64,000 bases of DNA from Candidatus Synechococcus calcipolaris G9 (GCF_029582805.1 NZ_JAKKUT010000007.1:1-64000), one strand, 5' to 3'; counted from the stretch's first letter, positions 53,660 to 63,532 are shown. Numbers and translations: made by a program. Notes: generated by a model from the letters alone, not told the origin.

Positions 53660-55834
53660 CTAAAAATTATAGTGGCGTAGAGCTTCTAAAATTCCCCAAG
53701 AATAATGACCATCAGCAAAGTAAATATCCGAGCGATCGCGCAATTTTTCTAATTCAGGACTGTGATTGCCCACCACCACCGCCAGAGTATTCCCCGTGAG
53801 CATCTGCTCATCATTACCAGAGTCCCCCGCAACTAATAGCTTTTTCAGGGGGTATCCCCACTTCAGGGCAAAATAGCGCAATGCATCCCCCTTCGATGCC
53901 CGTAAGGGCAAAATATCTAGGAATTGTTCATGGGAAAAAATACCCCGCACCTGTAATTTCTGCTGCCGTAAATAGCGCAGAACCTGATCAATTTCTGGAG
54001 CAGCCGCTGGATCCACGATGTAACTAATTTTGTGGCGGCGTTGATTAACCTTAGGCTGTAGGACAATTCCAGCCATATTATTCATGACCTGCTGTACCCG
54101 TTGGGGTTGCCAGCGATAGTTAATATGTTGCTGCCAACTGGTATCCGGAACTAACTGGGGGCCATAGTGAATTTCACTTCCCACGGACGTAATTAAGACA
54201 TCTGGTAGGGGCACGCCCCATTCCTCTAGCACCATTAAGGTACTTTCAATATGTCGCCCCGTGGCCACCCCAAACCCCATACCGGGATGCTTTGCAATCT
54301 CCTCCATTAAGGCAATAAGGGCATCTTTATCACCAATTAGGGTGTTATCAATATCGCTAATGAGCAACCGATCCAGATCCAGGAGGCGATTGCGACTCGT
54401 ACTCACCGATGGAGGTGCGGCGGAGGCAGGGGTTGCCCAGATTTCTGGCTCCGTGCGGCGGGGACTCAAGATGGAAATGACGGATTTCTGGGCCAGGGTT
54501 TCAATCTTAGCGAGATAGTTCTCCACATGACTCTTCCATGAGTAGTGGGTTTCTATCCCTTTTAAGCCATTGGCTGCCCAGGTTTGCCATTGCACCTGAT
54601 CGGCAAAGGCGGCATGGAGGGCGCGGCGAATATCCTTGGGATCCAGGGGATCAAAGAGCAAGCCATTATCACAATTACCCAAAATATCTCGGGGGCCCCC
54701 GTCAGCGGTCGCTAATACGGGTAAACCACAGGCGGCCGCTTCAATGAGGGTCAGGCCAAAGGGTTCGGTCAGGGCTGGATTGATAAAAATACCCTGCTGC
54801 TGGGCGGCAAGGCGGTAGAGGTCGGGGACATCATCACTACTGTGGGCCTTAGGGTAGGCCACGCGACCATAGAGATCATAGCGATCGATGAGGGAAAATA
54901 GTTCACCAAACACCTGCCGCGGACTGGCTTCCATTTTACTAATGTCGGTGCGATTCCCCAAAATCAACACCAGATTAGCCCGTTCTTGTAATTCCCGATC
55001 TTCCCCGTAGACTTTCACAAGGGCCGATACATTTTTGCGGGGGACGGGCCGAGAAAGACAAAGAATAAAGGGTTTATAGGGTTGGTTCAGAAATCGACTT
55101 AAATCCTGGAAAATTGGCGGTGGCTGGTCTAATATTTTTATGGGATAAAAACGTTTTGTATCTACACCGGGGGGGATCACCGCCATGCGATGGGGTGAAT
55201 AGTTATCGTAAACCCGGTATTGATCATCCACTTCTTGGTGGGTACTGGCAATGACCACGGCGGCACTGGCTAGGGTGGTTTCTTCGGCTTCAATGCGGGT
55301 TTTGAAGTGATATTGTTCTTCGATCGCCTCGGGTTTGGAGCCATTATCTAGCATTCGTTGGCGTTTGACCCGGCCTAGGGAGTGGCCCGTATGAATGAGG
55401 GGAACCCCTAACCATCCTGCCACGCGACAGCCCACATACCCTGCATCGGCATAGTGACTATGGATCACATCGGGCATGCGACCACTTTGGCGAACATGGC
55501 GAAGCAGTTCATCGGCAAAAACATCTAAATAGGGCCAGAGAACTTCCTTGCGTAAATAACGCCGGGGACCACAGTTAATGCGGATAATTCGGGCCCGGTC
55601 GTTGAGCATTTCCACGGGTTCGGCGTAGTCTGGACTGACTTTATGATCATTGACCAGACGGGTAAATAAATCGACCCGTTCCACGTCGGGGTGCTGGGAA
55701 AGGACTTGGGCCAATTCAACCACATATTTAGTTTGACCGCCGGTATCGGCATCCCTGCCAAGTTCTAGATTTTGCCCCCGAATCAATCCATGGACACTGA
55801 TTAGGACAATGTACAGGCGTTTACTATCTGCCAT
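53660..55834 (-). CDS. sps: Sucrose-phosphate synthase fused to sucrose-phosphate phosphatase domain
   Basis: 724 residues. The first 480 are a GT4 glycosyltransferase (ISVHGLIRGQNLELGRDADTGGQTKYVVELA, DVIHSHYADAGYVG, LCLSRPVPRKNVSALV, ALTEPFGLTLIEAAACGLP), which makes sucrose-6-phosphate from UDP- or ADP-glucose and fructose-6-phosphate. The last 240 are a HAD domain with its nucleophile pair Asp494/Asp496 (SDIDNTLIGD), TSVGSEI, Lys in ASKGDALRY and GDSGNDEQM all kept, so the phosphatase step may be active, unlike in some cyanobacterial Sps whose HAD is dead. Makes the osmolyte and storage sugar sucrose. Confidence 0.95.
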   Translation of the reverse strand: MADSKRLYIVLISVHGLIRGQNLELGRDADTGGQTKYVVELAQVLSQHPDVERVDLFTRLVNDHKVSPDYAEPVEMLNDRARIIRINCGPRRYLRKEVLWPYLDVFADELLRHVRQSGRMPDVIHSHYADAGYVGCRVAGWLGVPLIHTGHSLGRVKRQRMLDNGSKPEAIEEQYHFKTRIEAEETTLASAAVVIASTHQEVDDQYRVYDNYSPHRMAVIPPGVDTKRFYPIKILDQPPPIFQDLSRFLNQPYKPFILCLSRPVPRKNVSALVKVYGEDRELQERANLVLILGNRTDISKMEASPRQVFGELFSLIDRYDLYGRVAYPKAHSSDDVPDLYRLAAQQQGIFINPALTEPFGLTLIEAAACGLPVLATADGGPRDILGNCDNGLLFDPLDPKDIRRALHAAFADQVQWQTWAANGLKGIETHYSWKSHVENYLAKIETLAQKSVISILSPRRTEPEIWATPASAAPPSVSTSRNRLLDLDRLLISDIDNTLIGDKDALIALMEEIAKHPGMGFGVATGRHIESTLMVLEEWGVPLPDVLITSVGSEIHYGPQLVPDTSWQQHINYRWQPQRVQQVMNNMAGIVLQPKVNQRRHKISYIVDPAAAPEIDQVLRYLRQQKLQVRGIFSHEQFLDILPLRASKGDALRYFALKWGYPLKKLLVAGDSGNDEQMLTGNTLAVVVGNHSPELEKLRDRSDIYFADGHYSWGILEALRHYNF

Positions 55835-55995
55835 GGTGACCTCGTAGTGACCTTAGTTTCATCTGTACCCTGTTAGGGTAGCAATCTATTTCCTGGCGAT
55901 CTCTGGGGCATCTCCCCCTGTCCAGAAAGGTATTCCTTGAATACGTGTTGCGTAGTGCAAAAATGGTTGCCATGGTAAATAGCTTACCGAAAATT

Positions 55996-56042
55996 GAGCG
56001 GGACGCTCGACTTCTTCACTAAGGTGAAGGGAATCCAGTCCC
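55996..56042. promoter_or_regulatory. Three consecutive small hairpins between sps and a GT2 gene
   Basis: GAGCG/CGCTC (55996-56008), CTTCAC/GTGAAG with a TAAG loop (56014-56029) and GGGA/TCCC (56029-56042) follow one another within 47 bases in the 286-bp space between divergent sps and GT2 genes. They may be a leader structure or transcription-attenuation region; no T-run follows. Confidence 0.4.
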
Positions 56043-56120
56043 CTAGTTTGGGTCACTCTTGCTACGCTATATCTAATCACTATCCAATCACCGCATCTCA
56101 TCACCCAAGGTGTCTGACCC

Positions 56121-57059
56121 GTGTTTTTATCTGTTGTTATTCCCACCTATAACCGCCTACCCATTTTACAAAAGTGTCTGATAGCCCTGGAAAACCAGCA
56201 ATTGAATCACCCCCAGATCACTGACTATGAGGTGATTGTGGTGGATGATGGCTCCACGGATGAAACGATCCCTTGGCTGATGGAGCATTCCTCTGAAGTT
56301 CCCCATGTGCGTCTGTTGCAGCAGGAACATGGTGGCCCGGCCATTGCCCGTAACTTGGGGATTCAGCAGTCCCAGGGAGACATTATTGTCTTTATTGATA
56401 GTGATTTAGTGGTTTTGAAAAACTTCCTGCAATGTCACGGGGAAGCCCTACTGGAGGCCCAGCGAACTCTGGGGAGCGATCGCTGTTTCACCTATGGAGC
56501 CGTCATTAATACCTCTAACTTTGAGAATCCAACGGCGGAACCCTATAAGATAACAGACTTTTCGGCAGCTTTTTTTGCCACTGGCAATGTGGCTATTCCC
56601 AAGCATTGGCTAGAAACCGCGGGACTGTTTGATCCCCAGTTTCAACTCTATGGCTGGGAGGATCTGGAGTTGGGGGTCAGGCTCAAGGCCTTAGGCTTAA
56701 AACTAATCAAATGTCCAAAGGCGGTAGGGTATCATTGGCATCCTCCCTTTACCCTGGATCAAATTCCTCATCTTATCGAGAAGGAAATTCAACGGGGGCG
56801 GATGGGGGTCTTATTTTATCAAAAGCATCCCACCTGGGATGTTCGTTTAATGATTCAAATGACCTGGCTCCATCGTCTGCTCTGGGGGGGGCTGTCCTTT
56901 GGCGGCAGCTTAAATGAAAAAACCCTAGCACCCTTACTGCAATGGCTCATTGATCGGGGTAAACCCCAGGTTGCCTCCGAAGTTGCCCGTATTTTCCTAA
57001 ACTGGTACAACGTCCAGGGGGTATATGCGGCCTATCGGGAGTCCTTATCCACAGGTTGA
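56121..57059 (+). CDS. Family 2 glycosyltransferase
   Basis: 312 residues, GT-A fold. SVVIPTYNRLPILQKCLIALE at the N-terminus, then VVDDGSTDETIPWL (nucleotide-sugar Asp pair), GGPAIARNLGI, VFIDSDLVV (the DxD-like motif) and later YGWEDLELGVRLKALG (ED acid motif). The GTG start at 56121 gives the standard N-terminus. It may work with the nearby membrane proteins in surface polysaccharide synthesis; the acceptor is unknown. Confidence 0.92.
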   Translation: MFLSVVIPTYNRLPILQKCLIALENQQLNHPQITDYEVIVVDDGSTDETIPWLMEHSSEVPHVRLLQQEHGGPAIARNLGIQQSQGDIIVFIDSDLVVLKNFLQCHGEALLEAQRTLGSDRCFTYGAVINTSNFENPTAEPYKITDFSAAFFATGNVAIPKHWLETAGLFDPQFQLYGWEDLELGVRLKALGLKLIKCPKAVGYHWHPPFTLDQIPHLIEKEIQRGRMGVLFYQKHPTWDVRLMIQMTWLHRLLWGGLSFGGSLNEKTLAPLLQWLIDRGKPQVASEVARIFLNWYNVQGVYAAYRESLSTG

Positions 57060-57125
57060 TGGGCTGGAGTCGGTTACGGGTTGCTGATAGGCTATGTTCT
57101 AGAGGATTGTTACTGAGTTTACAAA

Positions 57126-58388
57126 ATGTTGCCTTGGTCTCTTGCTCTTGGGCTTATTTTGATGGTGGCATTTGCCCGATTAGATGTTGGCCTTGATTCA
57201 TGGTTCCTGATCCTGGGCGGAGTCGGGGCTGTTGGCTACTGGTGGTTGAGATCGCCCCAATCCATACCCAAAACGGATTCAACACCTAACCTGCCCCTCA
57301 GTTCGGCCCATATCCGTGCAAGTTTAAGGGCAACGGAAACAACCCTAGAAGAAATTGCCAACCCGCAGGAACGGCACAACCTCCATCGCCAATGCCAACG
57401 GATTCAAGCAGATTTAGAGCGCACCACCCTAAGCATTGGAATTTTGGGCTTACCAGGGGTGGGAAAACAGCGTCTCCAGGAGGGTTTAGAGGCAGCCAAT
57501 TTAGGCGATTGCCAATTTCAGCAAGGAACCTTAGCCGCGCCGCCCACGGTGGATTTAGTATTATTTATGATCAATGGGGATTTGACGGCCACGGAAGTGG
57601 AATTCCTGGAGGTACTGCATCGTTACGGACAACGGCTAGTCCTGGTGTGGAATCAATTTAGTCTCTCCCATCCGGCGGATCTGATCCAAGTGAAACAGGC
57701 CCTAGGGCAACGACTTCAGGGGATCAGCTATCTAGGAACCCTGATTTCCCTGAATCTGCCCCCCCATTCTCCTGCCATAGCCGTTGAAACCATTGCCCCC
57801 GTTGTCACCGGATTGCGGCAAATTCTGGCTCAGGAACGAACTGCCTTGATTTTAGCGTCGGCCCATCGTCAGGCCAATGCGGTACAGAACCAAGCCAAAA
57901 TCGCCCTAGATCAAAGCCGTCGCGATCGCGCCTTGCCGGTTATTCAGCGGTATCAGTGGTTAGGGGCAGGAGCAGCGGCCATTAATCCCATTCCCCTGTT
58001 GGATTTAGTGGTGACGGGGGGATTGTTGGTGCGGCTAACCCTGGAACTGGGGCAAATTTATCAGCGACAGTTTAGTTTGACCCAGGCCCAACCCCTAGCC
58101 AAGGAGCTTTTGCAATTATTGGTGCAGTTGGGGGCGATCGAAGTGGGCAGCCAGTCCCTACTCCATTGGCTGAAGGGGAATAGTCTCACCTATCTGGCGG
58201 GCAGTTGCTTGCAGGGAGCCAGTGCCGCCTATTTAATTCAGGTGAGTGGTCTGAGCTTGATTGAGCATTTTCAAAGCCTCCCTGCCAATGAATCCCCCCA
58301 GAGTCGGGGGCATTTGCGCCGCAGTATTGAGCAGATTTTGGCCCAAGTGAAGTTGCAACCACTTTTGGGTTTGAATGGACAAGTGTGA
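57126..58388 (+). CDS. Membrane GTPase-like protein with altered P-loop and DUF697
   Basis: 420 residues. Two transmembrane helices at the N-terminus, a P-loop-like segment GLPGVGKQ (108-115) in which the usual Ser/Thr after GK is Gln, a weak G4 (LVLVWNQ), and a C-terminal DUF697 domain (QRYQWLGAGAAAINPIPLLDLVVTGGLLVRLT) that inserts in membranes. Nucleotide binding is therefore doubtful. It overlaps the following GTPase gene by 14 bp, so the two are made together, perhaps as a heteromeric pair. Conserved in cyanobacteria, role unknown. Confidence 0.85.
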   Translation: MLPWSLALGLILMVAFARLDVGLDSWFLILGGVGAVGYWWLRSPQSIPKTDSTPNLPLSSAHIRASLRATETTLEEIANPQERHNLHRQCQRIQADLERTTLSIGILGLPGVGKQRLQEGLEAANLGDCQFQQGTLAAPPTVDLVLFMINGDLTATEVEFLEVLHRYGQRLVLVWNQFSLSHPADLIQVKQALGQRLQGISYLGTLISLNLPPHSPAIAVETIAPVVTGLRQILAQERTALILASAHRQANAVQNQAKIALDQSRRDRALPVIQRYQWLGAGAAAINPIPLLDLVVTGGLLVRLTLELGQIYQRQFSLTQAQPLAKELLQLLVQLGAIEVGSQSLLHWLKGNSLTYLAGSCLQGASAAYLIQVSGLSLIEHFQSLPANESPQSRGHLRRSIEQILAQVKLQPLLGLNGQV

Positions 58389-59571
58389 TGGGGGTCAGCC
58401 CAACTCCCTCAGGGCGGATCCTCTGGGACTGACCCTAACCTGTTTAGGGGAATTAGTCGCTTGGCATGAAACCTACCACGCTGAATTTCTGGATGAATGG
58501 GCGGAGTTATATCGCTTGGGCGATCGCCTTGGCAATCCTGTATGGCAAATCAGTGTTTTGGGCCAGGTGAGTCGTGGCAAGTCGGCCCTGTTAAATGCCC
58601 TGTATGGTGAACCCGTTTTTCCCGTGGGGCCGCTCCACGGTGTCACCCAATGGCCCCGCACCGTGCGTTGGCAGGTAAGAATTGGCGAGCAGCACTATCC
58701 CGTGGATTTAACCGATACCCCAGGCTTAGATGAAGTCGCCGGCAATCAGCAAGCAGAGATGGCCTGGGCAACCACGGAAGCCGCCGATCTCATCCTTTTT
58801 GTGACAGCAGGCCCCTTGGGCGATCGCGAACTGGAAGCCCTCGGTCAACTCCAGGGGCAAAACTTACCGCTTTTTCTTGTGGCCAATAAACAGGATCTCT
58901 ACCCGGACTGGACAGCGGAAAAATTAACCCAACAAATGACAACGGCCGGTTTAGCCAGTATTTTGCAGTATCAGCTACCTATTTTTCTAACGACCCAGAA
59001 AACCAATCCGCCCCATCCAGGTCTAGAAAGCCTCAACTGCGCGATCGCCACCTGGGTACAGCAGGATGCCCCCCATCGTCGGGCCCGCCACATCCTGGAA
59101 CGGGCGATCGCTCTTGAAAAAAAGCTGGGATCTGCCCTAGGGGAAGCCAAAACCCCCGTACTCCACCAACGTCTTGTTCCCCTGCTCGGCTTCCAGGTGG
59201 GTTTAGTCATGATCTGTCCCTGGAATGGTCTGGATATTCTTTGGGGTCTCCTAGGCTATCTCCTGTTAATTCGGCGATTGTGTCAAGGCTATGCCATCCC
59301 CCTACCCCTGCATCAAGCTAAGACGTTAATGAGTACAATGTTTTTTGCCCTATCTTTGCTGTACTTAGTTGGTTGGGGTGAGCATTTTTTCAGTCTTCCC
59401 GGAGAAACCCAGGGGTTTTGGTCAGCCTCCTTTCTGCAAGCGGGTATTGTCGCCTGGGGCCATGTCCAACTCCGTCGCCGTTTAGAGAGCTATCTACGCC
59501 AAGGGTATCTCTGGGGACGACAGGGGCCAGAAAAACTATTGAGCCTTATGGAGCCTGAAATCCGCCCCTAA
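58375..59571 (+). CDS. Dynamin/Era-like membrane GTPase
   Basis: 398 residues with an intact G domain: G1 GQVSRGKSALLN (Ser70), G2 around VTQW, G3 DTPG (Asp114), G4 NKQD (171-174). After residue 260 two or three hydrophobic segments (GFQVGLVMICPWNGLDILWGLLGYLLLI; LMSTMFFALSLLYLVGW) anchor it. ATG 58375 lies inside the upstream gene (14-bp overlap). The 3' end overlaps the convergent membrane-protein gene by 26 bp. It may remodel membranes together with the degenerate partner upstream. Confidence 0.85.
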   Translation: MDKCDGGQPNSLRADPLGLTLTCLGELVAWHETYHAEFLDEWAELYRLGDRLGNPVWQISVLGQVSRGKSALLNALYGEPVFPVGPLHGVTQWPRTVRWQVRIGEQHYPVDLTDTPGLDEVAGNQQAEMAWATTEAADLILFVTAGPLGDRELEALGQLQGQNLPLFLVANKQDLYPDWTAEKLTQQMTTAGLASILQYQLPIFLTTQKTNPPHPGLESLNCAIATWVQQDAPHRRARHILERAIALEKKLGSALGEAKTPVLHQRLVPLLGFQVGLVMICPWNGLDILWGLLGYLLLIRRLCQGYAIPLPLHQAKTLMSTMFFALSLLYLVGWGEHFFSLPGETQGFWSASFLQAGIVAWGHVQLRRRLESYLRQGYLWGRQGPEKLLSLMEPEIRP

Positions 59572-61375
59572 ATCCTCGGCGGGTATCCTTCAATTCCACG
59601 GGACTGCGGCTTAAGTTGGGGGTGCAAGGCAGGGGGGCATACCAGCAGGTATCTCCTTGGGCTGGTGTAACGTAGGCAAAGGTTGCGGTCTGGTGCTGCA
59701 TTAAGGGGGGAGTCGGTAAAAGAGCAGGCCGCCACCAGCGATCGCCCCCCTGTTCTTGATCAAGCTCCAGGTGGGGAGACAAGTACAGGGTTTCTGCCAG
59801 TACATTGAGTTGATAGACGGCCAAAATGCTGAGACCCAGGAAAAATAACGTCCGGGATACTATGGGTCGCTTGGAGAGGTAAACAAGGGCATTGATGGCT
59901 AAAACAATCCCAATCAACTCCCATCGCCATGGACTGACCCCCATCCATAGATCCATGGCTAATAGGGATAGGGCCACGATTGTCAATCCCCCTAGGGGCG
60001 ATCGCCGGTGACAGACATCAGCCACCATTAAACTCGGCAATAAAACGAAGTAACCTAAGCCAAATCTAAGGGTGGGGGCGGAGATCAACACAAATGCCAT
60101 ACCGCCTAAGGCAACACTGCCAATCCAAAGGGATTGGGATGGGCGGCCATAGCCCCGACCTAAACCTAAGGTCAACACCACCATAGTCCAAAGGGTTAAA
60201 AAGGCTGCCTCCCCTTCGTAAAGAAACCAATGGAGCAGCCAAAAGCCAGCATTTTCCGGTTTAGGGCCCGACCACTGGGCCCATTCGCGAATTGCTTGGG
60301 TGATCATTGTCCCATCCTCAGCCCTGAGTCCCCAGGACACGGGTAAACAAATCGGTAGGGCGGGGAAAGCAATACACCCCGATGTCACCAGATTAACCCC
60401 CAACCAGATGAGCAGCGGCATGGCAATCACCATACTCACTTTCAGGATTTGCAGCCGCCGCCATTGCCATGATTTGAGATACCCATGGAGACCTAGGGCC
60501 CCAAAAAGGAGAGGAAAGGCACTTAATTTTAGGGCAACCGTAGCCGCAGCTAAACCCAACAAAAGTCCCGTTGGCATTGGATCGTTTTTAAGAAATCGAT
60601 ATTTTGTTATTAAGAGATTCCCCACCTGCACGATAAGAAGGACTAATAAAATGACTGGAAAATCAGGGGTTGCGGTTATGGGCATCTCCCAACGCAAAAT
60701 GGAGGGCAATACAAGGCATAGAAAGCTCAAGTTAAACCAATCAACCCACTGGGGGATACTAGACGGCTTTCTCCGCCAGAGTTTGGCAATCGTTAAACTG
60801 AACTGCAACAGAAATAACCAAAAAACAAAACCACCCAAAAAGCTATAGACCCGTCCCTGAAGTACCCCATGGTTGAATACAGCCGCTAAGGAAAACCAGG
60901 CGGAGGTGAAGGTAAATCGTTGGTGAATTAATCCCAATCCTGGAACCGTGCCGTAATCCGATAACCATTGAATCAAGCCAAAATGATAGAGTCCTAAATC
61001 ATAGATACTCGGCGTGAGGCTCACCATAGTGCGACTGGCATACATACTGGCCAATCCCCCCAGACCCAGGATTCCCAACCAATGCCCCCCGGACAACCGA
61101 TGATAATGGTGGTAGAGGTGGCGGCGGGTGTGGGGTAGGGCTAGGCTGCCGCAACTCCCTAAAACAGCAACGGCTAAGCCTAGGGGGAGGGATAGGGGCC
61201 ATACCAAGGAAAGACCGAGGAGAATGATGGCATAGCTCAGGAGGCCAACCCAGACAGAAAGCAGTAGATACCTAGGGGCGCAACGGCAAATAACTGGGGA
61301 GAACCATCCCAGAAGGGCCGACCCCCAAAGTTCACTGAAGATCAGCAGGCCCGACCACAATAAAAGTAGCAGCAC
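59546..61375 (-). CDS. Polytopic membrane protein of unknown function (LIC_10190-like)
   Basis: 609 residues, about 14 transmembrane helices and large loops; the conserved SLTPSIYDLGLYHFGLIQWLSDYG and RWEMPITATPDFPVILLVLL regions recall the GT-C-like membrane proteins annotated LIC_10190 family, which are thought to handle lipid-linked sugars. No catalytic motif is certain. GTG 61375 is the start. It shares the strand with the M48-like gene upstream, 48 bp away, so the two may be cotranscribed. Confidence 0.7.
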   Translation of the reverse strand: MLLLLLWSGLLIFSELWGSALLGWFSPVICRCAPRYLLLSVWVGLLSYAIILLGLSLVWPLSLPLGLAVAVLGSCGSLALPHTRRHLYHHYHRLSGGHWLGILGLGGLASMYASRTMVSLTPSIYDLGLYHFGLIQWLSDYGTVPGLGLIHQRFTFTSAWFSLAAVFNHGVLQGRVYSFLGGFVFWLFLLQFSLTIAKLWRRKPSSIPQWVDWFNLSFLCLVLPSILRWEMPITATPDFPVILLVLLIVQVGNLLITKYRFLKNDPMPTGLLLGLAAATVALKLSAFPLLFGALGLHGYLKSWQWRRLQILKVSMVIAMPLLIWLGVNLVTSGCIAFPALPICLPVSWGLRAEDGTMITQAIREWAQWSGPKPENAGFWLLHWFLYEGEAAFLTLWTMVVLTLGLGRGYGRPSQSLWIGSVALGGMAFVLISAPTLRFGLGYFVLLPSLMVADVCHRRSPLGGLTIVALSLLAMDLWMGVSPWRWELIGIVLAINALVYLSKRPIVSRTLFFLGLSILAVYQLNVLAETLYLSPHLELDQEQGGDRWWRPALLPTPPLMQHQTATFAYVTPAQGDTCWYAPLPCTPNLSRSPVELKDTRRGFRGGFQAP

Positions 61376-61423
61376 ATGAGTTGCCTGATATGTTTACTTA
61401 CCTAGTTACCCAATAACTTTAAT

Positions 61424-63532
61424 TCATAGCCCCCAAAACGTGAGTATTCCATAGATGATCAGGATGAAGGCGATCAACGTGGCCCAGTAGGGTGCGCCGC
61501 AGCGAAGGTAGGGCCGGTCGTCCTTTGTTTCTGTAACACAGGAGAGGCGATCCACTTCGACCCATGGACAATAGCTGCGGCGAAACCATCCCCGCAGGGT
61601 AACAATTTTGCCTAACCAACGCTGGGGAGAGGGTTGACCCAGGATAGTTACGTGCCAGAGAGGGCCCCACCACGCCAGGCAACGTAATCGCCACAGGCCA
61701 AAGGGACTGTCTAAAAAGAGATTTTGACCCAGGCAGTTTCTCAGACCAAGGGGGCCCAACAGTCGCCCTTGAAGCTGTACCGCTGAACTATCTAGGGGTA
61801 GGGCCAGGGATCGCCCTAGGAGTTGACTTAGGGGTGGCCCCATCTCTGAGGTGGGCCGCAGGGTGGGATAGTTGGCATTAATCCGTAGCAATATTCCCAG
61901 GCCCAAACCAATGGTGATAAACCCGGTTAGCATCACGGGTAACTCGCCAAACCACCAAAAGGGGTAGGCAAGGCGACCGGATTTGAGGGCAAATTGACCC
62001 CATTGCCAAAAGACAACGGCTAATATCAACCCGGCAGAGATTCCCCAGAAGGGGGTGAGTTGCAACCATCCCCGCTGCAAGGATGATTTTTTTGATCTGG
62101 GTGAAAAGTCAAGGTGGAACAGGGGTTCAAGGTTCCAATAGCGGGCATAGGCCATCAGTCCAAGGAGGCGACTACCAAAGGGGCGGTGGGATGCGGTTAA
62201 GCTCAACCAACCTCGCAGGGGGTGGTGATGATCCCAATGGACGATCGCCGGCCAATCCACGGGCAGTCGTCCCACCATGGCTCCTAGCCAGGGATCAATG
62301 GGTAGCAAAAGGGTGAATCGTTCAAGGAGAGCGGGCATTTGCCGTTGCTCTTTGACCGTACTGGCGGTGAGGGCCATGAGTTCTAACCAGGCGGTGGCAA
62401 TACCATTGGGATTTCCAGTCAGGGCAGCCCCTTGGCGATCGCCGTAGTAGTTGCGTACCCGATTTGACCAAAACATGAGTCCTTCTAGGGCCTTAAAAAT
62501 GAGATAGCTGGCGATCGCCACTAACCCTAGGATCAGATACAGAATTTTCCGTAGGATAAATAGCCCATGATCCTGTTTCTTTTGGGGAAGGAGGCGATCG
62601 CCCGCACCGGCAAACCATAGATAAAATTGATAGGGTAATTGCAGCGTCAAAACCATGGCGGAAGCAAGAACATTGTAGCCCCGACGCAAATTCATCAGTT
62701 CAATCCCGATCAAGCCAGCTAGGGCCCCATCAGGTAAAGCGTCTAGCAGCCCTTGACTGACAATGATCCGGCGATGGATATGGCCGTAGCTAAAAATGAG
62801 GGGAATGGGGGTGTCTAAACGGCCCCATTTGGGCTGCGGTTGTCGCCAATTCCAGGGCAACTGTCCGATGAGTGTGACGGCTTCGGGGCTGTATTGACTT
62901 AGAGCCTTGAGATCCATGGTTTCCATTGGGTAGTGCCAGCGTAGAAATAGATCCCAAAACCAGGGTAATCCACTCAGGAGAATCAAACCGATTACCCCAA
63001 CTAGGGCCCAAGCTAGGGAATTTTTCCAGGCAATGAGAATCCACAGGACACTCCAAAAGCGGCTGATCCACTCTAAAAATGGGGGGAGACCCGCCACAAT
63101 GAGTTGCTGTAACAGCCAGGCAATAACCCCAACCGTTAATACTTGAATGGCCATCAATCGCCACCCATGGACAGTTCGCAGGGATTGGCGAGTCCAATGG
63201 CGGCTGGGGAGAACAGGGGGGCTTTCTATGGGGGGGGAATCACTGTATTTTTCTTGAAGGATATTGAGGGTGCGGTTGGCCCAGGTTTTAACTTTGACCC
63301 TAGAACTTTGGCTTAGAACCTGACATAGGGCAGTGGCCCGCTGCAATTGCCCCGCCTTGGTATAGGCTTCCACTAAATGGAGTTGGGCTTTAATCCCTTG
63401 GGAACTATCCCCATGGGTTTCCCAAACCGCTTCAAAGGCAGCGATTGCCAGAGTATAATCCTCTCGATTGAGGGCTGCCAAGCCAGACAGAAAGCGAGGA
63501 TCCGCTGGAAATGAGGAGTCGTGTTTTGCCAT
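61424..63532 (-). CDS. TPR/M48-like membrane protein lacking the HExxH zinc motif
   Basis: 702 residues. TPR-like helices at 1-95, then several transmembrane segments, and an M48-type core: PLIFSYGHIHRRIIVSQGLLDALPDGALAGLIGIELMNLRRGYNVLA (from about residue 243) lines up with HtpX/Oma1 proteins, but at the position of HExxH it has IELMN (Glu278); both His are gone. It cannot be a normal zinc protease. C-terminal half: more helices and a SH3-like beta part ending in ITLRGWFRRSYCPWVEVDRL. Conserved in cyanobacteria as far as I can tell; perhaps a scaffold or lipid-binding protein. Confidence 0.8.
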   Translation of the reverse strand: MAKHDSSFPADPRFLSGLAALNREDYTLAIAAFEAVWETHGDSSQGIKAQLHLVEAYTKAGQLQRATALCQVLSQSSRVKVKTWANRTLNILQEKYSDSPPIESPPVLPSRHWTRQSLRTVHGWRLMAIQVLTVGVIAWLLQQLIVAGLPPFLEWISRFWSVLWILIAWKNSLAWALVGVIGLILLSGLPWFWDLFLRWHYPMETMDLKALSQYSPEAVTLIGQLPWNWRQPQPKWGRLDTPIPLIFSYGHIHRRIIVSQGLLDALPDGALAGLIGIELMNLRRGYNVLASAMVLTLQLPYQFYLWFAGAGDRLLPQKKQDHGLFILRKILYLILGLVAIASYLIFKALEGLMFWSNRVRNYYGDRQGAALTGNPNGIATAWLELMALTASTVKEQRQMPALLERFTLLLPIDPWLGAMVGRLPVDWPAIVHWDHHHPLRGWLSLTASHRPFGSRLLGLMAYARYWNLEPLFHLDFSPRSKKSSLQRGWLQLTPFWGISAGLILAVVFWQWGQFALKSGRLAYPFWWFGELPVMLTGFITIGLGLGILLRINANYPTLRPTSEMGPPLSQLLGRSLALPLDSSAVQLQGRLLGPLGLRNCLGQNLFLDSPFGLWRLRCLAWWGPLWHVTILGQPSPQRWLGKIVTLRGWFRRSYCPWVEVDRLSCVTETKDDRPYLRCGAPYWATLIAFILIIYGILTFWGL

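Noticed and set aside
55886-56146. Minus-strand 86-codon ORF between sps and the GT2 gene
   Set aside because: Covers the triple hairpin and the GT2 start, with no SD and no recognisable pattern.
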